Part shown: positions 32,860-42,218 of the stretch, piece by piece
Layout: every line of letters starts with the position of its first letter
Numbering within the stretch: the first letter of the stretch is position 1
DNA from: Enterobacter sp. BIGb0383
Lineage (GTDB): Bacteria > Pseudomonadota > Gammaproteobacteria > Enterobacterales > Enterobacteriaceae
Direction of reading: 5' to 3'
Assembly: GCF_003751845.1 (NCBI RefSeq)
Contig: NZ_RJKQ01000001.1
Location: 248,001-312,000 of the forward strand
Length of the DNA stretch: 64,000 nt
Made by a program: the position numbers and the translations under genes
Notes under the pieces: generated by a model
What the model was told of the DNA's origin: nothing
The model's input: the letters and a program-made list of their open reading frames with translations, nothing else
Databases searched by the model: none

Positions 32860-35800
32860 TTATTTAAAGCTGTACTTAATGCCGACCATGGCAGCGGCAT
32901 CGTTATAGCCCCGATCTCCAACCTGAACACCGACATTTCCCCACAGGTTGAGGTTTTTATTCAGCTGGCCTTCCACACCCGTTTTAATCTCTGCCAGATT
33001 TCTGGCGCCCGACTGCTTAATCGTGACGCCATCCATCTGAGTGCCGAAATCACGGGTATTGTGGATCCAGTTTGCCTCAATAAAGGGTTCAAACTGACGA
33101 TCCTTACCGTTATCGCTGGCGTCATGCCCCTTCAGGAAGGTGCGGAGTCCGAGGCGGGTCTGGATATTGCCATTGCCTTCACCGCTGACGCGGGTGCCGT
33201 TAGACTCACGGAATTCATCCGCCTTCACCCCCATCCAGGTCAACTGCGCCTGAGGCTGAATGTACCACTCGTTCAGGGAACCTTTGCTGCCGGTAAACTC
33301 GCCCAGCTTATGGGTATAGCCTGACTCAAGCGAGGCCGTTATCCCATGCGACTTATAGGATTCACCGTCGATCGTCTCGCCGCTGACGCGGTTGTTAAAC
33401 CAGTTATACTGCACCCAGCTGTCCAGATACGTTCCCTGGTGGGTGGCATCGTTGGCGTACCAGGTTCCGTACAGCCCGACGCTGTAGCCGTTGACCGACC
33501 CGTCGGAAGCATATCCGGTGTTCGACGAACGCGTATTGCTACTGCTATGGCCATAGCCCGCCATCATGCCCAGGTGCAAACGGTCCATGCCGTCACTGCT
33601 CCAGCGCGCAATGTCGCCGCCCATCTGCAGTACATAGCGATTGCTTTGGGTTTTCAGCTGGCCGCTGCCGTCGCGCCAGTTTGTGTGACCGCCCACCTGA
33701 CGCATCCACATACTGGTGACCTTCTGCTCCCCGGTGAGGGCATCGGTATACTGGGTCTCGCCCAGGCGGTCGTGCAGTCGCGTGTTGAACAGGGTGTTGG
33801 CTGCCGCCAGATTCGCCGTATAGCTTCCGGGTTCCGGACGCACATCAGGGGCAGGATTCGGGTTCACCGGATCCGGCACGGTTTTACTGCTTGTCAGATA
33901 CCAGTTACCGCTATTGTCGTTCTGACCGCGCACCAGGGAGTAGTCATATGCCCCGGCCACGATCCTGCCGTTCTGCGTGAACGTGCCCGCAGACTCACCG
34001 TCAACGTGGATCACTTCAATCCCGTTAAGCGTTTGTGCCCCTGACCCCCCCGCATTGGAAATACTGACGCCTGTGGTGCCCGACGTGCTGCCTTTTACCG
34101 TCAGCTTATCGGTTGTCGAGCCATCACCATCGAGGACGGTATTCATATTCAGTACGCCGCCGTTACCGATGTAATCGCCGTTAATAACCAGCTGGTTACC
34201 CGCCGCTGCGCCGGTATTCCCCAGCCAGATTTCGCCGCTGTTCTCCAGATTACCGCCAATAGTAAACAGCGCGGGCTCTGTGACAGAGGTCGACAATAGC
34301 GCAATGTCTGAGCTGGCCTCAGAGAGACTTTCGTTACCGACCCGCAGAGTGCCGTTGTTGAGGATATTACCCGCTACGCCGCCAAAGCCGGAAAGGCCTC
34401 CATTTTCATGGATATTCACCTGCTGGCTGGCAAGCGTGACGGCACTCTCTGCGCTCCCCAGAACCAGTCCGCCCGCGTTGATATCGGTTGTGCCCGTCCA
34501 CTGCGCGCTATCGCCCAGGGTGAGGGAGCCGGAGCCGTCTTTTACGACGGTGCCGCTGCCCGAAACCTGATTTACCAGGGACCAGTTATCATCGGTGTTG
34601 AGGGTAAAGCTCCCCGCGTTATCGACGCTGGCGCTGCCCAACTGCTCTGCGGCCGTCGCCGTCAGCGCGGCGTCAGTATCGACCGCGAAGGTTCCGGCAA
34701 AACTGGCGTTGTTGCCGGCGAGAATAACGTCGCTGGAAGAAATACCCACCGTTCCCGTTTCCGACAGGTTGTTATAGAGCGTGCCTGCTGCCGATTGCAG
34801 GTTCAGGGCACCGGCCAGTTCAATATCGCCTTTCCCAAGACCCAGCGTATTACCAAGGATCGCCGTTGCGCCCTGAGCAATGGTGGTTTTTGCCTCAAGG
34901 GCGTTATTAGCATTCGCCACGGTGAGCGTCCCGCCTGCCAGCGTCAGCAGGCCATTACCTGCCAGTTCGCCGGACACCGTCCCGCCTTCCGTCAGGGTCA
35001 GGTGTCCACTATCAAGCTGCGTCAGGGAGCCGGTTTCGCTGGTCAGTTTCCCCAGCGTCTGGGCATGCCCGTTCATCGTGAATCCGGAATCGGCCGCCAG
35101 TTTCAGCTCACTACTATTCCCCAGCACGCCGTCGTTAAGCATGGCCAGGTTTCCGCTGCGAACATCGGTCACGCCGGTATAGTCATTGTCCATATTTGAC
35201 AGCGTGACGGTCTCTCCCGCCAGGCTGTCAAACGCCAGATCGCCGCTGCCGGTGATTTTGGCGCTTAAGTCGGCCCCGTTGCCCGTTTTACCTGCCGCAT
35301 CGAGGATCAGTGCCTGATTGCCGCGGGTCAGCAGCTCAACCTGGGTCAGGCCGTAGCTGATATAGAGTCCGTCATTGCTATCGCCGCTGGTCAGGCGGTA
35401 ATCATAGGTGCCGTTCGCCACCGTGAGGCCGTCCTGAGCAATCGCGGCCGTGACCGCATCGGTGATGACATGGCCGTCTTTGTCGTGCAGGACCAGATTG
35501 CCCGCGCCGCCCTGGACCGCCGTGTCGGACGTCGCCAGCGTAATCAGCGCCTCACCGTCATCCTGCTCGAGGATGGCGCGGTGCGTCTCCGCCTGGGGGC
35601 GGTCATTACTGACGCTGCCGGTATCGACCTGAATAACGCCGCGTCCCGCCAGGTCCATACCGAGGGTACGGATAATGCCCGAGGCGGCAGATTCGCCCGG
35701 CGTAACGCCATCAAATTTCACCGTCCCGCCGGCGAACGCCAGTCCACCTATGCGTTGTTCCCCTTCGGTAACATGGATCTCGCTGCCGCTGCCTGCGAGA

Positions 35801-38800
35801 AGGGTCGCATCAGAGAGGGCCAGTGCATTGTTGCCGCCCAGCTCATACAGGCTATTGCTGAGCGCAACCGTACCGGTAAAACCATCTCCGGCATTATTGT
35901 CACTGAAGGAGACCTGATGGCCGGAGGCATCGATCGCCAGCGTACCCTCGCCCGCAATATGGCTGTTAAACGTGAGGTCCGCTGCGCTTTTCAACTGCAG
36001 CGTACTGGATGCGTCAATCTGGTAGCCGGTGCCGGTCGCATCCTGGCCGTCATCCCCCAGGGCAAGAGAAACCTTGTCCAGGGTGAACACCGAATTATCG
36101 CTCAGGCTGATATGCTCAATACTGCTGATCGCCTTCGCGCTGCTCAGGGTATAAATGCTGTTTTCAACCTGGAGCGTATCGTCGCCTGCACCGCCGTTCA
36201 GGGAGGTGAACAACGTGGCGCTATCCTCCGCCTGAATATCCTTGAGGATAAAGCGATCGGCACCCGCGCCGCTGGTGATATCGGTGGCTGAACTGCCCGA
36301 CTCAAGAATTACGGTGTTGTCGCCGCTAAGCAGGTTAACCTGGCCCACAATACTGGCGCCTGCAGCGTTGATTAAGGTTATTCCGGCACCTTCAAGCCGT
36401 TCCAGAGCCTTATGGGCGGCATCCAGAGCTTCTATTCTTCCGGTATTGGTAAAGGCTTCAAGGACGTGGCTGACAATATCCACCACTGCCGACTGCTCAG
36501 AGATCGAGGTCAGTACGCCGGATTGCGCCACATTTTGTGTGGTTCCTTCGACGACCAGCGCCGCTTTGCCATCTTTATTCAGAACATTTACGCTGACGCC
36601 GGTTTTCAGGTCGGCGGTCGAGCGGGTCACGATCCCGTGACCGTCAGCGGCATTAACGTTGATGACCAGCCCGGCAGAGTCGGAAGTATCGAGCATCTGG
36701 TCCGTATCTGACCCGTCGGCGAGACCCTCAAATAAAATCCCCGTGCCGCTGCCGTTAACGTTGATGATCCCGGAGTTAGTCTGTGCCAGAGACGCGCCCG
36801 TATGAACCCCGATACCATTGCCGACATTAATCGTGGTGTCTTTCAGCTGAATGCCGCCGATCCCCGCCACGTTCTCTATCGCATTCCCGGTGCCGGAACT
36901 GGCCATGCTGATAGTGGCGCCGTCAACCGTGAGTCCTTTTGCGCCAGAGGCCAGCAGAATGCCGTGCGCACTGCCCGCCGCCTGAGTCAGACCGGCTCCG
37001 TCGAGGCTCAGGGAGGCACCGTTGCCAACCAGATAAGCCGCGGTTCCGTCGGTTGCCGTTACCGTACCGCTGTTGGTGACCTCGGAGTTCTCACCCTGAA
37101 TATTGACCGCCACGCCGTTAACGCTGATATCCGCGTGGTTTTCGAGAATGCCGCCATCAATCAGGACGCCGGTGCTGTCCGCAGCGGTGAAATTGATCGC
37201 GCCGTGGTGAATCAGACGTCCTCCATTTCTGGCGATATAACCAAAGGCGTCTGCTGCGGTATTGGCCGTTTCCAGCACCGCATAGCTGGTCAGGACCGAG
37301 TCACCTGCGGCGGCATCGATAGCCGTGCCATCCAGCGCATAGTATTGGCCGTCGACCACGCCAGCCGTGGTATTTTTTCCCGCAAGGCTTATCACGGTAT
37401 CAGCCGAAATGGTGCCAGCCGCGCCGCCTTCTACCCTGACGGCCGTCGCATTTTCACCCGTTACGGAGAAGTTGAGCTTGCCAGAGTCGAACTGACTTCC
37501 CGCACCGGTTGTACGGATAATGGTGGCGTTAAGACCGGACGCGATAAGCTGCGAGGTCAAGGATGCCGATCCGTTAAAGATAGCGCCGCCGTCAATCCGA
37601 TACAGCGTTGAGTCTTCTGTCGACACGTTTTGCACGCTGGTCGCACTGTTACTCAGCGATGAGCCCGCGCCGTAAATATAGAAGCCGGTCTGGTTTTTCC
37701 CGGAAAGAAAATTGACGGCACCATCGCCAGTCACATCGATCTCACCGTTATTCAGCGTGTAAATACCAATGGCATTATTACCGGTCAGATTGACGATGCC
37801 GGAAACGTTGGCCTGCGATCCGGTACCGTCCGTGCGAATTCCGTAGTTGGGATAAGCGGACACGGGGTCCGGGCCACCATTGACATTAATAATACCGGTA
37901 TGGGTTATTTTGCCGCCGTTAGCAATGTCGATACCAATACCGTAGATGCCGTTGAGGTTAATGACGCCGCTATTGGTCACGCTGTCCAGGCTCGTCCCTT
38001 TCCCGACCGAAATCCCGATATTTGCCGCAGAGGTGCCGGAAACTGCACCGTTAATATCGATAGTACCCTTTTGATCCACGACAGGGCTGGAAGTCGATGT
38101 GCTTTCGATGCTCAGCGCCCTGGCATCCGAGGTCAGGGAGCCGATCACGATCTTCGAATCGGCGGTGCTGGTATAGGTCGCCGAGTCCGAGACCTGAACA
38201 CCGACGGATTTACTACTGATGCGTAAATCCTGGGCCACGTCCGTCGCGTTACGCTGCGCTTCGCGACCGATATAGATCAGACCATTATTGATTAGCGCTG
38301 ATTGCTGGGTTGCCTTGATCCCAGTCGTTACCGGCGTCCCCTGGGTGGTGACCTGAGTGGTCGCCGCTACATTAAGGGTACCGTTATTGGTCATGGCGGC
38401 AGTATCGCCGAGTATCACCCCGTCATTACTGTTCTGACTACTGCTGGTCGCGAGATTAATAATGCCGGTGGCATTGTTGTTCACCACCGAGGTGCCATTT
38501 GCCATGATTCCGGTCTGCATTCCGGCAGCAACGTCGTTATTCGCAGAGAGCATCTCGTTATTCGTTCCGGCATCAATTACGCCGTTGTTCTGCAAGACCG
38601 ATCCGCTCCGGGTGGAGACAACATAGGCGCCTTGCAGGGTGTTACCGGTCGTGCCCAGCGTGCCGTTATTGACCAGGGTGGCGCCATCTTCAAGATTGAC
38701 CAGGGCGGCGTCTGAGGCGAGCAGCTGAATGTTGGCATCCACATCGATATTAACCACAGCCCCGGCGCCGCTGGCATGAATAAACGAGACCGCATCCCGG

Positions 38801-39834
38801 TTAACCTGGGCCTTCACCGCATCGTCTGCAGGAATACTGTCATTATTGGTATAGATCGGATAAGCCTTAGTATCCCTCGCTTTGTTCAGTTCGGCAGCGT
38901 ACTCCGCCTCTGTCATATGGATCTCTCCATTTTGCAGCGCGGCAACCAGGGCATTGTTATAGGCTATAAACTCATCAAGGCTGGTGACGGTCTGCTGACC
39001 CAGGACACTGCTAAAGGTTCCGGTATATTTATTGAGAACCGCATTGGCAATGGAGGTTTCGTTACCCTTAAAGTTGTTATTTTTATTACCCAACTGAACA
39101 ACGGTTTTGGCATTGTAATTAAGTGAAGCATCGCTTCCGGTTGAGGAGACCAGGAAGACGGAGGTGTTATTTTTATCTTTTACGGAGCTTTTTAATATCG
39201 CTGAAAAATGGTTCTCCGCCTGGTTCATCCAGTCTGCGGCCGTGCTACCCACATTGACGTTAAGCGAGCCGCCGTCATTAATGTTATAGAGGTTTCTGTC
39301 GACATACTGGCCATCTTTACCCACTGCAACAGAAACCGCCACCACGAAGTCGGAGAGGGAAGCGGTAAGGAAATTATCGCTGTTAAACACCTTCATCGAC
39401 AGGTTGGTCCCGGTCAGCGGATCGGTATAGTTAATGGATTTCTCCTGGGAGCCCATTTTCAGCAGATCATACTGCCCAACCAGGTCGCCATTCCAGCCCA
39501 ATAAACCGTCAGCCTGTGCCTGGCCTAGCGTGATATTTTTGAATCCTTTACTCCCGTTCTGCACGTTTGCGAAGCTGCCCGTCAGAGTATTGTCAGTGCC
39601 GGAGACGGTGATTTCGGTGGGATCCGAAGGGGAGAATCCATAAAAAGTCAGGTCCGCGGCATTAATTGACGGCGCATACAGTAAGCCTGCGGCGAGGGGC
39701 GTGACGATACCCATTAGCAGGTGCTTTGCATCAGACGAAACTTTTGCACTTCGGCAATAGCCTTTGGCGAACTCGGAAGCAACGATAAAAACCTGCAGTT
39801 GTGCATTCCAGATAACTTTGAATATTCTATTCAT
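32860..39834 (-). CDS. Giant autotransporter adhesin with extended signal peptide (2324 residues)
   Basis: The N-terminus MNRIFKVIWNAQLQVFIVAS is the extended signal peptide region (ESPR) of large autotransporters, followed by a hydrophobic core (HLLMGIVTPLAAGLLYAPSINA as read). The passenger of about 2000 residues is mostly Asn/Gly/Thr/Ser-rich beta-helix repeats with NNGTL/NSGVINLNG-type turns. A local acidic stretch, SGAGADRFILKD then GGAGDDTLQVENS, resembles RTX-like calcium-binding turns. Near the end lie a PDPVNPNPAPDVRPEPGSY linker and the barrel (SMWMRQVGGHTNWRDGSGQ to GIKYSFK). No protease triad was found, so an AIDA-type adhesin is likely. Two regulator genes lie just upstream on the same strand. 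Confidence 0.9.
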   Translation of the reverse strand: MNRIFKVIWNAQLQVFIVASEFAKGYCRSAKVSSDAKHLLMGIVTPLAAGLLYAPSINAADLTFYGFSPSDPTEITVSGTDNTLTGSFANVQNGSKGFKNITLGQAQADGLLGWNGDLVGQYDLLKMGSQEKSINYTDPLTGTNLSMKVFNSDNFLTASLSDFVVAVSVAVGKDGQYVDRNLYNINDGGSLNVNVGSTAADWMNQAENHFSAILKSSVKDKNNTSVFLVSSTGSDASLNYNAKTVVQLGNKNNNFKGNETSIANAVLNKYTGTFSSVLGQQTVTSLDEFIAYNNALVAALQNGEIHMTEAEYAAELNKARDTKAYPIYTNNDSIPADDAVKAQVNRDAVSFIHASGAGAVVNIDVDANIQLLASDAALVNLEDGATLVNNGTLGTTGNTLQGAYVVSTRSGSVLQNNGVIDAGTNNEMLSANNDVAAGMQTGIMANGTSVVNNNATGIINLATSSSQNSNDGVILGDTAAMTNNGTLNVAATTQVTTQGTPVTTGIKATQQSALINNGLIYIGREAQRNATDVAQDLRISSKSVGVQVSDSATYTSTADSKIVIGSLTSDARALSIESTSTSSPVVDQKGTIDINGAVSGTSAANIGISVGKGTSLDSVTNSGVINLNGIYGIGIDIANGGKITHTGIINVNGGPDPVSAYPNYGIRTDGTGSQANVSGIVNLTGNNAIGIYTLNNGEIDVTGDGAVNFLSGKNQTGFYIYGAGSSLSNSATSVQNVSTEDSTLYRIDGGAIFNGSASLTSQLIASGLNATIIRTTGAGSQFDSGKLNFSVTGENATAVRVEGGAAGTISADTVISLAGKNTTAGVVDGQYYALDGTAIDAAAGDSVLTSYAVLETANTAADAFGYIARNGGRLIHHGAINFTAADSTGVLIDGGILENHADISVNGVAVNIQGENSEVTNSGTVTATDGTAAYLVGNGASLSLDGAGLTQAAGSAHGILLASGAKGLTVDGATISMASSGTGNAIENVAGIGGIQLKDTTINVGNGIGVHTGASLAQTNSGIINVNGSGTGILFEGLADGSDTDQMLDTSDSAGLVINVNAADGHGIVTRSTADLKTGVSVNVLNKDGKAALVVEGTTQNVAQSGVLTSISEQSAVVDIVSHVLEAFTNTGRIEALDAAHKALERLEGAGITLINAAGASIVGQVNLLSGDNTVILESGSSATDITSGAGADRFILKDIQAEDSATLFTSLNGGAGDDTLQVENSIYTLSSAKAISSIEHISLSDNSVFTLDKVSLALGDDGQDATGTGYQIDASSTLQLKSAADLTFNSHIAGEGTLAIDASGHQVSFSDNNAGDGFTGTVALSNSLYELGGNNALALSDATLLAGSGSEIHVTEGEQRIGGLAFAGGTVKFDGVTPGESAASGIIRTLGMDLAGRGVIQVDTGSVSNDRPQAETHRAILEQDDGEALITLATSDTAVQGGAGNLVLHDKDGHVITDAVTAAIAQDGLTVANGTYDYRLTSGDSNDGLYISYGLTQVELLTRGNQALILDAAGKTGNGADLSAKITGSGDLAFDSLAGETVTLSNMDNDYTGVTDVRSGNLAMLNDGVLGNSSELKLAADSGFTMNGHAQTLGKLTSETGSLTQLDSGHLTLTEGGTVSGELAGNGLLTLAGGTLTVANANNALEAKTTIAQGATAILGNTLGLGKGDIELAGALNLQSAAGTLYNNLSETGTVGISSSDVILAGNNASFAGTFAVDTDAALTATAAEQLGSASVDNAGSFTLNTDDNWSLVNQVSGSGTVVKDGSGSLTLGDSAQWTGTTDINAGGLVLGSAESAVTLASQQVNIHENGGLSGFGGVAGNILNNGTLRVGNESLSEASSDIALLSTSVTEPALFTIGGNLENSGEIWLGNTGAAAGNQLVINGDYIGNGGVLNMNTVLDGDGSTTDKLTVKGSTSGTTGVSISNAGGSGAQTLNGIEVIHVDGESAGTFTQNGRIVAGAYDYSLVRGQNDNSGNWYLTSSKTVPDPVNPNPAPDVRPEPGSYTANLAAANTLFNTRLHDRLGETQYTDALTGEQKVTSMWMRQVGGHTNWRDGSGQLKTQSNRYVLQMGGDIARWSSDGMDRLHLGMMAGYGHSSSNTRSSNTGYASDGSVNGYSVGLYGTWYANDATHQGTYLDSWVQYNWFNNRVSGETIDGESYKSHGITASLESGYTHKLGEFTGSKGSLNEWYIQPQAQLTWMGVKADEFRESNGTRVSGEGNGNIQTRLGLRTFLKGHDASDNGKDRQFEPFIEANWIHNTRDFGTQMDGVTIKQSGARNLAEIKTGVEGQLNKNLNLWGNVGVQVGDRGYNDAAAMVGIKYSFK

Positions 39835-39905
39835 GATATAAGCTCTAAACTGTTTTAGGTGTTGGAATCAATAAAATAAATATCTTGTAAATCGATTTTG
39901 CATGC

Positions 39906-40562
39906 TTATATTGGCGTCCCTTTCTGTAGCTGATGTATCCACGTTTCGTTAAATACTTCATTGTTGCGATAAAAAATAGAAACCATCCAGGCCGATGTTC
40001 TGAAGCCGAATTTATATTGGATGGCGCAGCGCAGGGTATATATTGTTTTTTCTGAGCGCATCGATTTTTTGGCCAGAAAATTAACCTCTTTTCCTTTCAG
40101 GAAACTGGCGAGGAATTTCTTTTCTTTTACATTAAACTCAGGAAAGTCTAATGCATCGCCTTCAGCGTTGTTTGCTGAGCGTCCGTTAAGCATTGGGGAT
40201 AACTTTTTAAACAATAAGCGGGTGCTCATGGTTGATAGTAACTGTTGGTCCCTGATGCATTCACTGGGCCACATAGCCCAGTGCGACCAACGCGTCAGCC
40301 AGACTCTTTTGGCCTGCGGGTAGCATTGATTTAGCGCTTTATAACCATGCCATTTGCCGCTAATAAAAATATTACAGTCGATGAGGATAGTAATGTTTTT
40401 AGCACTAAGGATGTCTGTCGTTACGTTGCAAAACGCACCATCATAGGGGATATGATGGAGTTCAATATGATTGAACAGCGATGACAGTCCGTAGAACAGA
40501 AAATGATTATCTGTCAGGACAAGGCACAGCGTTTCTTTTTCAGAACGAGTCAATACATCCAT
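39906..40562 (-). CDS. LuxR-type HTH regulator, autotransporter-linked
   Basis: This 218-residue protein starts MDVLTRSEKETLCLVLTDNH. The N-terminal half is receiver-like in shape but lacks the expected acidic phosphorylation motif. The C-terminal 65 residues resemble a LuxR/GerE helix-turn-helix: FNVKEKKFLASFLKGKEVNFLAKKSMRSEKTIYTLRCAIQYKFGF (read in sequence). It matches fimbrial and adhesin regulators of the EcpR/FimW kind in layout. It lies 71 bases upstream of the giant autotransporter on the same strand and probably controls it. AT-rich composition suggests acquisition together with the adhesin. Confidence 0.72.
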   Translation of the reverse strand: MDVLTRSEKETLCLVLTDNHFLFYGLSSLFNHIELHHIPYDGAFCNVTTDILSAKNITILIDCNIFISGKWHGYKALNQCYPQAKRVWLTRWSHWAMWPSECIRDQQLLSTMSTRLLFKKLSPMLNGRSANNAEGDALDFPEFNVKEKKFLASFLKGKEVNFLAKKSMRSEKTIYTLRCAIQYKFGFRTSAWMVSIFYRNNEVFNETWIHQLQKGTPI

Positions 40563-40613
40563 GTCGATTCTGTCTTATCTGTTGCGATAAAGGTTGTTTA
40601 AATGCCGAAAAAA

Positions 40614-41021
40614 TCACACTTCGACATGTTGATGATTTTGCGCAGGGCTGCAGTAAATCGTTCTGATGCTGCTTTCCCTTATATAAAAACCCTTTTTGGA
40701 TACTCTTAATATGAAGTGATCACTAATACCCAGTTCCTGGATTTTCAATCTGAGGCTATTGATAACCTGCCAGACGCGCTGAGTTGACGCACGCAGGTCA
40801 TTTTTCTCCCAGACATTCAGCATCAGCTCCTCATCCGTGACAAAAGATTCAATAGCATGCTCAAGCAGATATTCCAGAACATTTGACTGAGTACTTCGCA
40901 GACGGATCCCTTTCCTCGAACTGCCGATGGAAATTAAACTCTTTTTTTCATAACTGTAAAAGGTGTTACCTTCAATAAGGTATCCCATCGGGATAACCCC
41001 ACTAACAGTATTGTCTGACAT
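40614..41021 (-). CDS. Winged-helix (CadC/ToxR-type) DNA-binding protein, autotransporter-linked
   Basis: The frame is open from 41126, but GGGGAGAA before the ATG at 41021 sets the start: MSDNTVSGVIPMGYLIEG, 135 residues. A single winged helix follows (LRSTQSNVLEYLLEHAIESFVTDEELMLNVWE, RASTQRVWQVINSLRLKIQEL, ILRVSKKGFYI). Unlike CadC or ToxR there is no membrane segment or periplasmic part, so it is a soluble regulator. It is 51 bases upstream of the LuxR-type gene, which it may partner in controlling the autotransporter. Confidence 0.75.
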   Translation of the reverse strand: MSDNTVSGVIPMGYLIEGNTFYSYEKKSLISIGSSRKGIRLRSTQSNVLEYLLEHAIESFVTDEELMLNVWEKNDLRASTQRVWQVINSLRLKIQELGISDHFILRVSKKGFYIRESSIRTIYCSPAQNHQHVEV

Positions 41022-41584
41022 AACATTCTCCCCAGCATGCATTAATCCAGCAAATAGCCATCCGCTAACCGGTTGAAAGAATTCAACAGCGATCAGGAAG
41101 GTGTTTGCTACAGCCACAAGATTCACTAAAGGATATAATTTTTGCTATTAAACTTTCCTGTCATTGTCGTTAATAACATTTTGCTGAGAGCTCCGGTAAA
41201 GGCGACCATCAGGAAAAATACATCTTTTAGCCAATCTGGTAGAGTTCTTGCCTGTCAATAAGAGTTGATAGCATGAAGTACGTTATGCGAGTGAAGTTAA
41301 TAGAGTGTTATCCAACCTGCACTGAATACATTCCCATCTGACGTTCTCTCCCTTTCGACAGCATAAGAACATTTTTCCTAAGGCAACGCAATGCCGTCTG
41401 CGTTAGTGAAATATGCAAAATAAAAAACTGTAATCACCGGCCTTCGCGCTATGAAAATCCAATTCATTGTGTTCACTGTATCTATAAGTCAAGTTTAATT
41501 AACCTTTCATCCCATATGGAAATGAAAAGGCGCCTAAAACCATTTAGTTTTTTTTAAATAAAAAACGTGTCATTTTCATTTTTA

Positions 41585-41598
41585 TTGATGTGAGTCAA
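41585..41598. promoter_or_regulatory. FNR-like site in the long intergenic region
   Basis: TTGATGTGAGTCAA matches TTGAT-N4-ATCAA at nine of ten positions. Anaerobic control would suit the oxygen-sensitive glycyl radical system downstream, but the site lies 620 bases before the sensor kinase gene, so the target is uncertain. Confidence 0.4.
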
Positions 41599-41610
41599 TT
41601 TTCTTGCAGG

Positions 41611-41696
41611 CCGCAAAAGAAAGGCATTCTCATAATAACGATATTGCGCAAATCATTATTTGAACTTCTAATATATAAGTTGAGAATGTTTTGCGG
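41611..41696. repeat. Long interrupted inverted repeat
   Basis: CCGCAAAA (41611-41618) and CATTCTCA (41625-41632) together are the exact reverse complement of TGAGAATGTTTTGCGG (41681-41696), apart from a six-base insertion in the left arm. The 16-bp stem would close a 48-base loop. No transposase or known repeat family is associated. Confidence 0.5.
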
Positions 41697-42218
41697 ATGA
41701 ATGCTCATTATTGATTCTCTCCAGTGATGATACTTTCTGATGTATTCGATGAGGTATATGTAAACATTTGACCCTGAGCATAGCAATTTAATTTATTAAA
41801 ATGTGATTATATATGTTTTTATTCTGCCATTTGATTGTTTTTCGGTGAATTCTATCGGCGGTGCTGAGGGGGGCAAAAGTGCATTGTCGGGATCATTAAG
41901 GATTTTGCATTTATCTTATTAATTCGTTGAGTCGGCGTAGCGTCTCATTCGCATTGGCGTATCCCGGAGCGTTTGTTCTGTAAGCCGATTTTCTTTACAA
42001 AAGCCTGGCTTATTACACAGTTTATAATAAATGAACGATACGTTTGGGTAATATCTTTTTGGGGGCGAATGTTTGCTAAATAAAACAATAATAAAACATA
42101 AGTATCACTCAATTAACATTTCTGCCACAATTAAATGTGCGTTTGTGAGCGGATTCATTATTTTGATTTGATAAATAAGGTATGGTTTGCCGGTATTTAA
42201 AATAAGTGGGCAGATATC

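Larger units (their letters stand above)
41022..42218. other. Long AT-rich intergenic region
   Basis: These 1.2 kb separate the autotransporter regulators from the microcompartment regulators. They contain an FNR-like site (41585-41598) and a long interrupted inverted repeat (41611-41696). The only small frame with a fair ribosome-binding site is a 37-codon one on the minus strand (41595-41708), which I do not count as a gene. The promoters of both flanking regulators must be here. No tRNA or mobile element was recognised. Confidence 0.55.

Noticed and set aside
34408-38715. Several 100 to 270-codon plus-strand frames opposite the giant autotransporter
   Set aside because: Antisense shadows of repetitive beta-helix coding sequence; none shows a domain.
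41595-41708. 37-codon minus-strand frame with GGAGAG before its ATG
   Set aside because: Too short, no recognisable features, and it overlaps an inverted repeat; kept only as a remark.
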